Translations under genes and position numbers: made by a program
DNA from: an uncultured Flavobacteriales bacterium
Lineage (GTDB): Bacteria; Bacteroidota; Bacteroidia; Flavobacteriales_G; Salibacteraceae
Direction of reading: 5' to 3'
Assembly: GCA_937121175.1 (NCBI GenBank)
Contig: CAKZKD010000012.1
Location: forward strand, 166,415-230,414
DNA length: 64,000 bases
Notes under the pieces: generated by a model
What the model was told of the DNA's origin: nothing
The model's input: only the letters and a program-made list of their open reading frames with translations
The model's database searches: none
Shown here: positions 16,926-26,475 of the stretch, piece after piece
How the letters are laid out: each line of letters begins with the position of its first letter
Numbering within the stretch: position 1 is the stretch's first letter

Positions 16926-18414
16926 AATATTCGCTCTTGTTCTCTTGTTGCAATTGTTTTATTTTGGAGCAACTGGCCAAACTACCTTAAATAAGGTAAT
17001 AGATATTAATGGTAATGCAGATTTTGGTGCCGCAGTCGTTAAAACTAGTTCGGGTTTTTTAATTAATTGTGCCGTTGGTGATTTTACTACAAATAAAGAT
17101 TATGCTGGGGTAATTGTATTAGATAATGAAGGAAAACTCATTAAAAAACACAGTTTTTCGTTCGGAGAAAATACAATACTGAGCAATGGTAGAAGTCTAA
17201 AACTACGCAATAATAATATTGCATATTACAATACATTGCAACAATACGACACCGTAAAAAAGGACTTTACTACCTGGACGGCACTTACTCTATTTGACGA
17301 ACTGGGTGATACACTTTGGACAAAACAGTACTTGGATTCTTCTAAGCACGTGTCCGCCTGTACATTGATTGAAACACCAGATTCTGGGATATATCTTATT
17401 GGTAATGAAAAAAAAGGAGCAACCTATAACGACCCTCTAATCACTAAGGTGGATACAAATGGAGTTGTAACATCTCAACATTCCATATTAACTCCTGCGA
17501 ATACAGCTATATATTCCATTGTAAAACACCCAAATGGTAAATATTATGGGGGCGGTTATACCACGGCCAATAATTCTAATGACCCCTATGTAACGGAATT
17601 AGACACTAACATGCGACCAATCTGGAGCAAACAGTATAAGTCTGGTGTAGGAAAAGGTGCAGAGCTCTTCATAACAGAGGATCGAAACCTAGTATTTGGA
17701 ACAGATACATTGATTCGTGAACATTCCCCAGGTTTGTATTGGTCCAGAAAGCAAATTTTTAAAATTGACACTACTGGAAAAGTAATTTGGCGCAAAGTTC
17801 ACGGTGAAACTGGAGAAGGTGATCAGTATGCAACTATTGTTGGCAATAGCAAAAATGAAATCTTTGCACTAGGTAGACGCGAACCTCTGGAGGGTATCCA
17901 CTACACCCTCACAAAACTATCTAGTGAAGGTGACACCATTTGGATGCACCAATATGCTTATGAAGATATTGAGGGTACCAACTACTTATGGGATATGGTA
18001 GCTACTGATGATGGTGGTGTGCTTATGGTGGGTGATGTAACGCCTTTGGCCAGCCGATACCAAGATGTATGGTTGGTTAAAACGGACAGCAACGGCTGTG
18101 TCAATAACGACTGTGTTAAAACATTGGTCTATGGTAAGTTGGTTGGGCAAAATGAACCCTTTAGTACCAAGAATGAAATCAGTCTATACCCTAACCCAAC
18201 AAAAGGTAATAAATTATGGATTAACGGACTGGATAAAGAGGCGCACTATCAATTTGCTGTAACATCCATAAGTGGTAAAGTGGTGCTAAAAGGAAAACTT
18301 GATGCTACTGGTCCATTAAATATTTCTAGCTTACAAACCGGAAATTACTTGATAACGGTTTTTGAGGGGAGTACAGTAGTAACTACAAAAAAATTGATAG
18401 TTCAAGATGAATAG
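16918..18414 (+). CDS. Secreted T9SS cargo, propeller-like repeats
   Basis: A 498-residue exported protein: signal peptide ending near FGATGQ, then repeated blocks of the form 'D-x-x-G-D-T-L/I-W-x-x-Q-Y' (for example DELGDTLWTKQY, SSEGDTIWMHQY) that suggest a beta-propeller of the kind common in Bacteroidota surface proteins, and a C-terminal type A sorting domain (ISLYPNPTKGNKLWINGL). No enzymatic motif is visible. Its ATG overlaps the previous stop in the 8-bp sequence ATGAATAA. Confidence 0.8.
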   Translation: MNKIFALVLLLQLFYFGATGQTTLNKVIDINGNADFGAAVVKTSSGFLINCAVGDFTTNKDYAGVIVLDNEGKLIKKHSFSFGENTILSNGRSLKLRNNNIAYYNTLQQYDTVKKDFTTWTALTLFDELGDTLWTKQYLDSSKHVSACTLIETPDSGIYLIGNEKKGATYNDPLITKVDTNGVVTSQHSILTPANTAIYSIVKHPNGKYYGGGYTTANNSNDPYVTELDTNMRPIWSKQYKSGVGKGAELFITEDRNLVFGTDTLIREHSPGLYWSRKQIFKIDTTGKVIWRKVHGETGEGDQYATIVGNSKNEIFALGRREPLEGIHYTLTKLSSEGDTIWMHQYAYEDIEGTNYLWDMVATDDGGVLMVGDVTPLASRYQDVWLVKTDSNGCVNNDCVKTLVYGKLVGQNEPFSTKNEISLYPNPTKGNKLWINGLDKEAHYQFAVTSISGKVVLKGKLDATGPLNISSLQTGNYLITVFEGSTVVTTKKLIVQDE

Positions 18415-19315
18415 TAAAATAATCGCCATAGTTCTTCTAATTAGCGCTGCATATAGTTCAGCGTATGCTCAAAAATTTGGTGATGGAAATCCGGTTTGGC
18501 ATTATGAGTACAATCCCAATTGGGGAAATCCAGTTTCTTTTGTAAAGACTACCATAGAAAAAGACACCATTTTTAATGGTAAGCAATGTAAAATTCTATC
18601 AAAACGCTCCCCAAATTACAAGCCTTTCAATAATATGATCTGTCAGGATAGTAATAAGGTGGTTTTTTGGTCGCCTTCATTAGCAGAGTTTCAGACCTTG
18701 TATGATTTTGATGCGAAAAAAGGAGATAAGTGGAGTTTAAGACTAGATGAACATTTTCTGCATGGCGATGTTACGAAATACATCATTGTTGATTCAGTTT
18801 ATTCTGACACTATAAACAACAAAGTTCTTCAAGTGCAGAATGTCACAAGTTACGGTGACTCTTTATACTCATCATACAGGCATGAATTTACTGTGTATGA
18901 GACAATTGGTTGTATTCAGTTTCTTTTTCCGTGGAATTACGCGGCAAACGATTTCGATTATGTGGACCATATTAGATGCTTTGAAAATGACAGCCTTGGG
19001 TTTTATAAGTTTCCAAACACAGCTGCTTGCGAATATAGTGAGGTAGGAATAAACCAGCAATCCATTTCTGCAGATTATGGGGTTTCAATCTACCCTAATC
19101 CTTCTGCTGGAAACAAGTTTTGGATAAAAGGATTGCAAACACATGAACATTACCAAATCTTGGTTTCTGATGCAGCTGGAAAAGTGGTGCTTACCCAGAA
19201 CACTGGAAGTCATTCATCAATAGATATTTCAGAACTTTCTAAAGGCTTCTACTCGGTTCGAATTTTGGAGGGAAGTCGCATTACAGCAACAAAAAAGTTG
19301 TTGGTCAGCGAGTAG
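18407..19315 (+). CDS. Secreted T9SS cargo of unknown function
   Basis: A 302-residue protein with a signal peptide (cleavage near AYAQ), a central domain of about 180 residues I do not recognise, and a type A sorting domain (VSIYPNPSAGNKFWIKGL ... TKKLLVSE). That sorting domain is clearly related to the preceding gene's (shared PNP-x-x-GNK-x-WI-x-GL, GKVVL and TKKL motifs). The start overlaps the previous gene in ATGAATAG, the same geometry as the junction before it. The two therefore look like duplicated cargo genes in one operon. Confidence 0.8.
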   Translation: MNSKIIAIVLLISAAYSSAYAQKFGDGNPVWHYEYNPNWGNPVSFVKTTIEKDTIFNGKQCKILSKRSPNYKPFNNMICQDSNKVVFWSPSLAEFQTLYDFDAKKGDKWSLRLDEHFLHGDVTKYIIVDSVYSDTINNKVLQVQNVTSYGDSLYSSYRHEFTVYETIGCIQFLFPWNYAANDFDYVDHIRCFENDSLGFYKFPNTAACEYSEVGINQQSISADYGVSIYPNPSAGNKFWIKGLQTHEHYQILVSDAAGKVVLTQNTGSHSSIDISELSKGFYSVRILEGSRITATKKLLVSE

Positions 19316-19733
19316 TTTGGTCTTCAATTAGTGCTCCTATTAAAGATGAACCATTGATAGTAAAGGCCTAAAAAGCAAAATAGGTTCCGAAGAACCTATT
19401 TTACACAACCAACCTTAAACTAAACTATAATGAATCGAGCGATTCATTGTTTACATGTCTAACGATTTCTGTACCATATTGAACGAATTAATTCAAGCAC
19501 TTGTATTCGTCTATAAATCTGAGAGTTAGATTTTACACAAACAAAAATACATGTGTAACAATTCCCATTATGGGAAAATACATCCAAGAATTAGAAGTCT
19601 ATAATCATTTGAAACTATAGATTTTAAGGCAACGACTAATTGAGGTTTCATCACATAAAACACTCAATGTACTCAAGACTATACGGTAACTTGTTATTTA
19701 TCACATGATCTTGCCTACTAAGTTATGGTCGAT
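19316..19733. other. 418-bp convergent intergenic region with several inverted repeats
   Basis: No coding sequence is seen. It holds the hairpin at 19377-19402, a palindrome AATGAATCG/CGATTCATT (19429-19448), TTACACA/TGTGTAA separated by 12 nt (19533-19558), and TTCCCAT-T-ATGGGAA (19562-19576). Two perfect matches to the relaxed DnaA-box consensus TTWTNCACA (TTTTACACA) lie at 19399-19407 and 19531-19539. Between two gene ends one would expect a much shorter spacer. Confidence 0.6.
19377..19402. terminator. Probable bidirectional terminator hairpin
   Basis: A perfect 11-bp stem AAAATAGGTTC/GAACCTATTTT with a CGAA tetraloop. The A/T ends give a T tract on both strands, fitting a terminator shared by the convergent genes on either side, although the plus-strand T run is short. 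Confidence 0.65.
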
Positions 19734-21299
19734 TTACTCCATCAAAATGACATGCTCCCAATCGAAACCCAAACCATTCTTTGGAGGACGAGCATCCTTT
19801 ATAACCATTTTCATTTTAGGCCCATCCATCACTTCTTTTATTTCAGGTTTGTATCCAAAAGTTACAGGAACTACAAACCAATGATTTTTGTCCTGTGATA
19901 ACTTAACACTCAGTTGCTTCTTTTTCTTTTTGTATTTATACTTCACTTTTACTTCCGGTACCCCGGACTGGTGCAACCACGTATCAAAAAATGAATCTAA
20001 ACTGAAATGACAAACTTTTTCCATTTCTTCTTGAAACAAATCACTCGTGGCATTTCCGTACCGGTATTGCTTATAATAATTCCGAACGCCTTCCCAGAAA
20101 ATCTTGTCACCAACAATCGCTCGAAGCGTATGCAACATCCAGGCTGCTTTTTGGTAAACCATTGGACTTAATAGTCGATTTAAGTCCAAAAAATTGGTGT
20201 CAATAATTTTTGAATCGGGATATTTTTTTTGGTAGCTAAAAACACGCCGCCCTGCTGCTTCCATTCCAGCTAGAAAAGCAGAATCTCCTTTGGTTTCTTG
20301 TTTATAAACTTCGGTCAAATAGGTTGCGAATCCTTCGCTAAGCCACACGTGATGCCAATCGTCTTCCGAGGCGGAATTACCAAACCATTGGTGTGCAATT
20401 TCGTGCGCAAACAAATATTCAGAACCCTTTTTGCCATCAATACTATTTTCGTGGTAGAAAATGCAACTGGCATTCTCCATTCCGCCGTATCGTGTTTTGG
20501 ACTGAACATGCGCTAACTTATCATAAGGATATGGCGCAATTTTTTGTTCGAACCATTCTAATATTTCAATGGCTGAACAGTAATCCTGAAAGCCATTTTC
20601 TTCTTCTTGCGGATACACATACGCGTATTGAGGAATCTTGGTGGAATCTCCGCAGTTACTAATCGAAAATTTGGCGACTCCTATTACCATAACCTTAGTA
20701 GGCAAGGCGTATTTAGAAGCGAACCACGTTGTTTTAAATCCGTTTTCTGTAGTTGTTTTTCCTGTCTGAAGTCCATTTGCGATAACCGAATAGTGACTTG
20801 GCGCAGTAACTTTAAAATCTACCGTAGCTTTTTCGGAAGGATGGTCAATACACGGAAACCAGTGATGGGCTCGATTTGGCCAATTGTCGCCAAAAAAAGT
20901 TCGGTCTCCAAATTTGTTTTTTGATATTATCAAACCGTCCTGCGGAACACCTTCATACAAAACAGTAATCAACGCACCTTTTTCAGACTTCATTTGGGTA
21001 GTTAATTCAATCGAAATTTGGTTGTTTTCATGTTTGTATGTCAAGGGTTGGCCATGACAAGAAACCCCCTGAACCAGCATTCCTTTTCCTTCATATTCAT
21101 TGAACAAATCCAATAGCAAAGCTTTAACAGTTTCCTTAGCCTGATACTTAACATCAACCTTTCCCATAATTCGGTCTGTAGAATCATTTAAAACCAAACT
21201 TACCGAGTAGTTGAGAACATCTACCCCTTCCTGTTTTGGATATTTATCTTGGGCAAATCCCAAAATGGGAAACAGTAGAATTGCTATTAAAAACCGCAT
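19734..21299 (-). CDS. M1 family metallopeptidase
   Basis: A 521-residue exported aminopeptidase. The signal peptide ends near LGFAQ. The M1 exopeptidase motif is GGMENAS and the zinc site is HEIAHQWFGN with the third ligand Glu in LSEGFATYL. A catalytic Tyr is expected later, in the MVYQKAAWML region. It is shorter than classical M1 enzymes (about 850) and lacks a sorting domain, so it is likely periplasmic. Its ATG shares one base with the stop of the upstream M1 gene (TAATG), showing co-transcription. Confidence 0.92.
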   Translation of the reverse strand: MRFLIAILLFPILGFAQDKYPKQEGVDVLNYSVSLVLNDSTDRIMGKVDVKYQAKETVKALLLDLFNEYEGKGMLVQGVSCHGQPLTYKHENNQISIELTTQMKSEKGALITVLYEGVPQDGLIISKNKFGDRTFFGDNWPNRAHHWFPCIDHPSEKATVDFKVTAPSHYSVIANGLQTGKTTTENGFKTTWFASKYALPTKVMVIGVAKFSISNCGDSTKIPQYAYVYPQEEENGFQDYCSAIEILEWFEQKIAPYPYDKLAHVQSKTRYGGMENASCIFYHENSIDGKKGSEYLFAHEIAHQWFGNSASEDDWHHVWLSEGFATYLTEVYKQETKGDSAFLAGMEAAGRRVFSYQKKYPDSKIIDTNFLDLNRLLSPMVYQKAAWMLHTLRAIVGDKIFWEGVRNYYKQYRYGNATSDLFQEEMEKVCHFSLDSFFDTWLHQSGVPEVKVKYKYKKKKKQLSVKLSQDKNHWFVVPVTFGYKPEIKEVMDGPKMKMVIKDARPPKNGLGFDWEHVILME

Positions 21300-23653
21300 T
21301 ATTGCTTTATAAATCGCTTGTAATCAATTGGTTTTGAGCTTTCAGAATTGTATCCTAAGAAAAAGTAAACTCCAGCTTTCCAGTCTTCAACTTCTAAACT
21401 AAAAGAATTTTCTTGTACCTCAATCACCTGTACTTCCTCGCCTAAGTAATTCAGAATAACGATTTCAGAAAAGTCATTTCCTGATAGTTCTACGCTAACA
21501 TTATCTTTTGCAGGATTCGGAAAAAGCAGTAGTTCAGCTCTTCCATCTTGAACAGATTCATCGATAAAATCGAACAACGACTCATTGAACGAACTATCGT
21601 ATTCCGCAAAAACATACTCTCCAAACTCAGCATTCTGTAATACAACGTTTCCAACTGAATCGGTTGCCAAACCAACATTAAAATTTGCAGCGGTTATTAT
21701 TTCCCATGCCTGCCATGCTTTAGGACGATACAGGAGTACTAAACTATCCTCTGTTTGCGTTACTAATCCAAAATCTGTATCTCCTTTTCGCGCAATGTAG
21801 GAAGCGGTAAATGTGAATTGAGCATCACCTACCCCATCAATTCTCCAATAACGATTATTGTTAACACGTACTCCCAAATCAACTGCATTTCGAAGCGAAA
21901 TATTTGGACCCGTCCAATAAGCTTGAGTACGCACATAAGCAGAATCGGTTACCGATGAAATGTTTGCTCCTATTAATATTCTTGAAGTATTCAAGGTTCC
22001 TGTAGAATTTACTACTTGGTCTTCAGAAGTCATGGCATAATTCAATTCGTAGTTTGGGTTCAATGTAACATACGTAGCATTAATGGGAATTTGAAGTGAA
22101 ATATCGGTTAACTCTCCTCCCACCTCTCTGGTTACATAATGCTCATTAAATTGAGCATCCATGAATTTAATTTCTAAAGGAATATCAGCGAAAAAATGGT
22201 CTGAATTTGCCTTCAATTGCCGAACAGAAAGCTCAACATTATACAATCCAGCTGACGGACTAAGCTCAAATGAATCCAAGACATAACAAGGCATACCTGG
22301 GCTAAATACCCAATCGTCAAAGAAATCCGTTAAATCAATTCCGGTTGCTTTCGTTAAACCATCTCTTAAGTCATAACTATTTACTGCTGAAAAAGCGTTA
22401 GAATCTAAAAACTCGGTAAACCCACTAAAGGTTTTCGCATCGCCTAACTTTACACGTAAATTATGGCCTACCAATGCCCCTTTTCTGTATGTATGTGTGC
22501 CGTATGTGTGCACTCTGGGTACACCCGAAATAGGCTGATAACCTCCCTCCTCTTTGTGCGCCTGAGAAATTACAGTGTACAAGTCATCGTACATATTGGC
22601 TCTGGCATCTTCTTTCGAATCCAAATTTTCAGTAAAAAGATATTCAGAGAACACCGCCATTCCTTCATTAATCCACATATCTCTATCGGACTCGCAAGTA
22701 ATTAAATCGCCCCACCAGTGGTGAGAAAGTTCGTGCATAATGGTTGTTTCAGGAACTGAAGCAGGAATTGCAATATTGGTTGCATGTTCCATGGCTCCTT
22801 GCGAAGTGGTTGCAAAGCCCACTCTATCCCAACGATATTTCCCGTAATTGTCTTCGTATAATTTAAAGCAATCTTCAAGGCGTTGTGTTTTGTTTGTAAT
22901 GGTGGTTATTTGGTTTGGTAAAACGTACAAATAAGATTCAGTAGTTGTTAGCGGTCCATTGAACGTATCTTTAAGCGCAACATACTTTCCTGCAGCAATA
23001 CCGTACAAATAAGTTGGTATTTCTTGATTCAATTTCCAAGTTCGTTTCAATATTATTGGCACCTGTTGAATGGTATCTACTTTATCCAGAATACCACTTC
23101 CAACCCCAATCCAAGAACCGAATGTGGTTAAAGCTACAGTATAAGTTGCCCGTTCAATGAAATTATCGACGCAAGGATGCCACACCTTTCCCAAATTGTG
23201 CGGAATTGATTCGAACCCAACACCTAGATTAAAAATGTAATTGGCATTATTGTACCAACCGCCCCATCGTTCACCAAAAGGAACACCGTGGTAGGCAATT
23301 TTCAATTTTATGGTATCTCCCGTGTTTTTACTCGATACTGGAATCGACAATAACGTATCGTTGTGATTCCAATTAGAAACTAGCGACCCGTTTTCCCAAA
23401 CTGAATCCACGTCCAACTTTATTAAATCGAGATTTACGTTTGTTAGCCCATCTATTTTGGACAGGATCAAGAGTTCGGCAATTCCCGTAATTTCTTTACC
23501 GATAGAATCGGTAAGGTCTAAATCAACATCATAGTGAAGAACGTTTAGCGTGTCGGAGCGTTTTCCTTCAGGAGTTTCAAAAGTGTGATGTAAATGTTGA
23601 GAAAACCCTAGAGCACTAAAAAATAGCACTAGTAATGTAATTGTGTACTTCAT
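21299..23653 (-). CDS. M1 family aminopeptidase with T9SS sorting domain
   Basis: A 784-residue secreted relative of the downstream M1 enzyme: signal peptide (cleavage near LGFSQ), an M1 N-terminal beta domain, GAMEHATN in place of the canonical GAMEN, zinc site HELSHHWWGD with third ligand in WINEGMAVF, and a C-terminal sorting domain (LLLFPNPAKDNVSVEL). The His after GAME is a change at the substrate-amino-terminus loop and may alter specificity. Two adjacent M1 enzymes, one sorted by T9SS and one not, suggest extracellular then periplasmic peptide degradation. Confidence 0.9.
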   Translation of the reverse strand: MKYTITLLVLFFSALGFSQHLHHTFETPEGKRSDTLNVLHYDVDLDLTDSIGKEITGIAELLILSKIDGLTNVNLDLIKLDVDSVWENGSLVSNWNHNDTLLSIPVSSKNTGDTIKLKIAYHGVPFGERWGGWYNNANYIFNLGVGFESIPHNLGKVWHPCVDNFIERATYTVALTTFGSWIGVGSGILDKVDTIQQVPIILKRTWKLNQEIPTYLYGIAAGKYVALKDTFNGPLTTTESYLYVLPNQITTITNKTQRLEDCFKLYEDNYGKYRWDRVGFATTSQGAMEHATNIAIPASVPETTIMHELSHHWWGDLITCESDRDMWINEGMAVFSEYLFTENLDSKEDARANMYDDLYTVISQAHKEEGGYQPISGVPRVHTYGTHTYRKGALVGHNLRVKLGDAKTFSGFTEFLDSNAFSAVNSYDLRDGLTKATGIDLTDFFDDWVFSPGMPCYVLDSFELSPSAGLYNVELSVRQLKANSDHFFADIPLEIKFMDAQFNEHYVTREVGGELTDISLQIPINATYVTLNPNYELNYAMTSEDQVVNSTGTLNTSRILIGANISSVTDSAYVRTQAYWTGPNISLRNAVDLGVRVNNNRYWRIDGVGDAQFTFTASYIARKGDTDFGLVTQTEDSLVLLYRPKAWQAWEIITAANFNVGLATDSVGNVVLQNAEFGEYVFAEYDSSFNESLFDFIDESVQDGRAELLLFPNPAKDNVSVELSGNDFSEIVILNYLGEEVQVIEVQENSFSLEVEDWKAGVYFFLGYNSESSKPIDYKRFIKQ

Positions 23654-23699
23654 AATTCTTGAAACCTTTGAACTTCAAAGAACGAGAAAATAATCGAAA

Positions 23700-24824
23700 C
23701 TAAATCTCCCCGAACAACTGCATCAACTTTAAATCCAATCCGGGACCTCTTAGGTTTTTTGCAACGATATTTCCATCTTTATCCACCAGAAAACTAGCCG
23801 GAATAGAACCAATGTTATATTGCTGAACCGCAGCAGAATTCCAAAATTTTAGATCACTCATGTGTGTCCATTGTAATCTATCGTTTTCAATGGCCGCCTT
23901 CCATTCCCTTGGTTCTTTATCCAAAGAAATACCAACCACTTTAAAGCCCTTATCTCTGTATTTCTTGTATGCCTCGACAATGTTTGGATTCTCCGCTCTA
24001 CAGGGTCTACACCAGCTAGCCCAAAAATCTACCAAAGTATATTCTCCAAACTGCTCATACAGAGTAATTGACTCGCCTAGTGGATTTTTTAAGGTTATGT
24101 CCAACATTTTCGCACCAATCTGTGCTTTTCTCCATTGGGCAATTCTACTACTTAGGTTATTGTGCAAATCAGTTCCTCCGATTTTTGGCTCTAAATCGTC
24201 TTTTACCTTTACAAATAACTCAAAGTCACCTTCTGGGTCAAGCTTTTGAACCGCAGACAAACTTGCCAAATACGTTGAATTTTCGTTTACAAAAGCTCTA
24301 ATTCTATTGCCAGTATTCATCTGATTTTGGTCGCGTATGGTCATTAGGTCAGCAACCTCCTGTAAGTATTGTTTTGACTGAGATATTTGTATTTGATTAT
24401 TTATGGAATCCATTGATGCCATATATGCGTTTAACATATCGTTCAACTCTTTGAACTTTTGTGTCTCCTCGCTTCCAGAAATATAATACGTTCCTTCAAG
24501 GTCTGTAATATCTGCTTCGAATTCAAGAGTATCATTAGGTTGTAGAATCACATTTACAAAGCTATTATTGTGTACAAAAATCCGGTAGAAACCTATTCTC
24601 GGCACATCAGGTCCAATCTTAAAAACTCCATCAGGGTCAGGAATGATTGTATCCACAGTTTTTACCGCATTATCCATTAAAGATTGAAGTAATATTAGTT
24701 CACCCCCTTCAACACCCTCAATCTGACCTTCGACGTAAGTTCCACTTGGGCTAATAACCTCTTCTTGGTTACAAGAACTTAATACAACCGCCAAAACGGC
24801 AAAATATCCAACTAACTTTCTCAT
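23700..24824 (-). CDS. TlpA-like thioredoxin-domain lipoprotein
   Basis: A 374-residue lipoprotein: lipobox VVLSSC at residues 13-18, an N-terminal DUF4369-like beta domain, a helical middle and a C-terminal TlpA/AhpC-TSA domain with the redox motif WCRPC in DFWASWCRPCRAENP, and a cis-Pro region (SIPASFLVDKDG). Such proteins act as periplasmic thiol-disulfide reductases in Bacteroidota. It overlaps gatB by one base (TAATG). Confidence 0.88.
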   Translation of the reverse strand: MRKLVGYFAVLAVVLSSCNQEEVISPSGTYVEGQIEGVEGGELILLQSLMDNAVKTVDTIIPDPDGVFKIGPDVPRIGFYRIFVHNNSFVNVILQPNDTLEFEADITDLEGTYYISGSEETQKFKELNDMLNAYMASMDSINNQIQISQSKQYLQEVADLMTIRDQNQMNTGNRIRAFVNENSTYLASLSAVQKLDPEGDFELFVKVKDDLEPKIGGTDLHNNLSSRIAQWRKAQIGAKMLDITLKNPLGESITLYEQFGEYTLVDFWASWCRPCRAENPNIVEAYKKYRDKGFKVVGISLDKEPREWKAAIENDRLQWTHMSDLKFWNSAAVQQYNIGSIPASFLVDKDGNIVAKNLRGPGLDLKLMQLFGEI

Positions 24825-26278
24825 TACTTTTCTAATTCTTCTCTTAACAATGCATTTGTTTTTTTCGGGTCAGCTTTTCCACCACTCTTTTTCATTACCT
24901 CGCCCATAAAAAGACCCAGTAATCCCTTTTTACCACTTTTATAGGCTTCTGCTTTATCCGGAAAAGCAGCTATGGCCGCTTGAATGTATCCCAATAAAGC
25001 ATCGTCATCACCCTCTTGAACCAAATTTTGTTCAGTTGCAATTTGGGCTGCATCTTTCTCAGGAGATTCTAGTAAAGCAGGAAATACTTTTTGGCTAGCT
25101 ATAGAATTATTGATTTTTCCTTCATCTATTAATTGCACAATTCCTGCAATCTTTTCCGCTGAAATAGGAAACTCGCTAATGTGTAAACCTTTATCATTCA
25201 AATATCCTTTCACTTCACCCATTAACCAGTTTGCACAGGCTTTATAATTACTACAGGAAGTAATCATCTTTTCGTAATACAAAGCTACATCTTTGCTGTC
25301 TGTAAGAATTTGAGCGTCATAATCACTCAGTTTTAATTCTTGGGTGTACTTTTCAAACAGTTCATGCGGTAGCGGTGGCATAATTTCTTTTACCGATTCT
25401 ATTTTTTCTTCGGTCACCATTACTGGCAATAAATCCGGTTCGGGGAAATATCGATAATCGTTAGCCTCTTCCTTGCTTCGCATTCCAGCAGTTGTACCAG
25501 CTCCTGCATCAAAGCTTCTGGTTTCATGAAAAATTTCTTCGCCGGCTTCAACCGCCTTAATTTGGCGGTCAATTTCAAACTCAATAGCACGTTGTACATT
25601 TCGCATAGAGTTCATATTCTTCACCTCCACTTTGGTTCCGAATTTTTCTGAACCTCGCTCACGAACAGAAATATTTGCATCGCAACGCATACTGCCCTCT
25701 TCCATGTTTCCGTCACAGATTTCGAGGTATCGAACCAATTTCCGTACTTCTGTTACAAAGTTGTAGGCTTCAACGCCAGAACGAATTTCAGGTTCCGTTA
25801 CCATTTCTAATAATGGAGTTCCAGCTCTGTTTAAGTCAATAAGCGTATGAAAAGGGTCTTGGTCGTGAATACTCTTCCCACTATCCTCTTCCATGTGTAT
25901 TCTGGTCAAGGTTACATTTTTCTCGTTTCCATCTGCGTCCTTTACACGCACAAAACCGTTATTGCAGATTGGAGTTTCATCCTGTGTAATTTGATAGCCT
26001 TTCGGCATATCAGCGTAGAAATAATTTTTTCTAGCGTATTGGTTTTCTTCACGAATATCACACTCACACGCCAAGCCCAAAAGAATAGCAAATTGCAATT
26101 GCTTCTCATTCACTTTTGGCAGAACACCCGGATGAGCGAGCGTTATGGCACTAATATTTGAGTTCGGCTCTGCACCGTACTCATTTTTATCGTTGGAGTA
26201 AGCTTTACTATCAGTCAATAATTGAACGTGGATTTCCAATCCAATTACCGCTTCGTATTTCTCGTGTAAATGATACAT
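24824..26278 (-). CDS. gatB: Asp-tRNA(Asn)/Glu-tRNA(Gln) amidotransferase subunit B
   Basis: A 484-residue GatB: IGLEIHVQLLT at the start, the conserved ALGLACECDI-type and YFYADMPKGYQITQ motifs, DLNRAGTPLLEMVTEP, and a C-terminal YqeY-like domain ending MKKSGGKADPKKTNALLREEL. It is the tRNA-binding kinase subunit of the GatCAB transamidase; gatA and gatC are not in this window. A perfect TACTTTTG element lies upstream. Confidence 0.97.
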   Translation of the reverse strand: MYHLHEKYEAVIGLEIHVQLLTDSKAYSNDKNEYGAEPNSNISAITLAHPGVLPKVNEKQLQFAILLGLACECDIREENQYARKNYFYADMPKGYQITQDETPICNNGFVRVKDADGNEKNVTLTRIHMEEDSGKSIHDQDPFHTLIDLNRAGTPLLEMVTEPEIRSGVEAYNFVTEVRKLVRYLEICDGNMEEGSMRCDANISVRERGSEKFGTKVEVKNMNSMRNVQRAIEFEIDRQIKAVEAGEEIFHETRSFDAGAGTTAGMRSKEEANDYRYFPEPDLLPVMVTEEKIESVKEIMPPLPHELFEKYTQELKLSDYDAQILTDSKDVALYYEKMITSCSNYKACANWLMGEVKGYLNDKGLHISEFPISAEKIAGIVQLIDEGKINNSIASQKVFPALLESPEKDAAQIATEQNLVQEGDDDALLGYIQAAIAAFPDKAEAYKSGKKGLLGLFMGEVMKKSGGKADPKKTNALLREELEK

Positions 26279-26301
26279 ATTTAAGCTAAAAAATCAGCGA
26301 G

Positions 26302-26309
26302 CAAAAGTA
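26302..26309 (-). promoter_or_regulatory. Promoter -7 element of gatB
   Basis: On the minus strand TACTTTTG, a perfect TAnnTTTG match, 23 nt before the gatB ATG. No convincing TTG sits at the expected spacing, so only the -7 part is called. Confidence 0.6.
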
Positions 26310-26425
26310 GGGATATTAACAATCTGATTGAACGATGAAAAACATGAAAATACAGTACTCAAAAGTTCCATAAGAGTCATGCTGCAAACATTTTGGTTTC
26401 TCAATAAGAATCTATTTGGTTAGAG

Positions 26426-26446
26426 ACTCTGAAATAAATTCAGAGT
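26426..26446. repeat. REP-like palindromic intergenic element
   Basis: An 8-bp perfect stem ACTCTGAA/TTCAGAGT with loop ATAAA, embedded in GAG...GTGACA. From memory, this layout (GTCAnnCTGAA...TTCAGnnTCTC) is a very common dispersed intergenic hairpin in Flavobacteriia. Only one copy lies in this window, so its repeat nature here is inferred. Confidence 0.5.
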
Positions 26447-26475
26447 GACAATTTATCAGGAGTTTACCAATACAA

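Noticed and set aside
20298..20924. Overlapping plus-strand open frames within the M1 peptidase gene
   Set aside because: Antisense shadows of a well-conserved minus-strand gene; composition is not protein-like.
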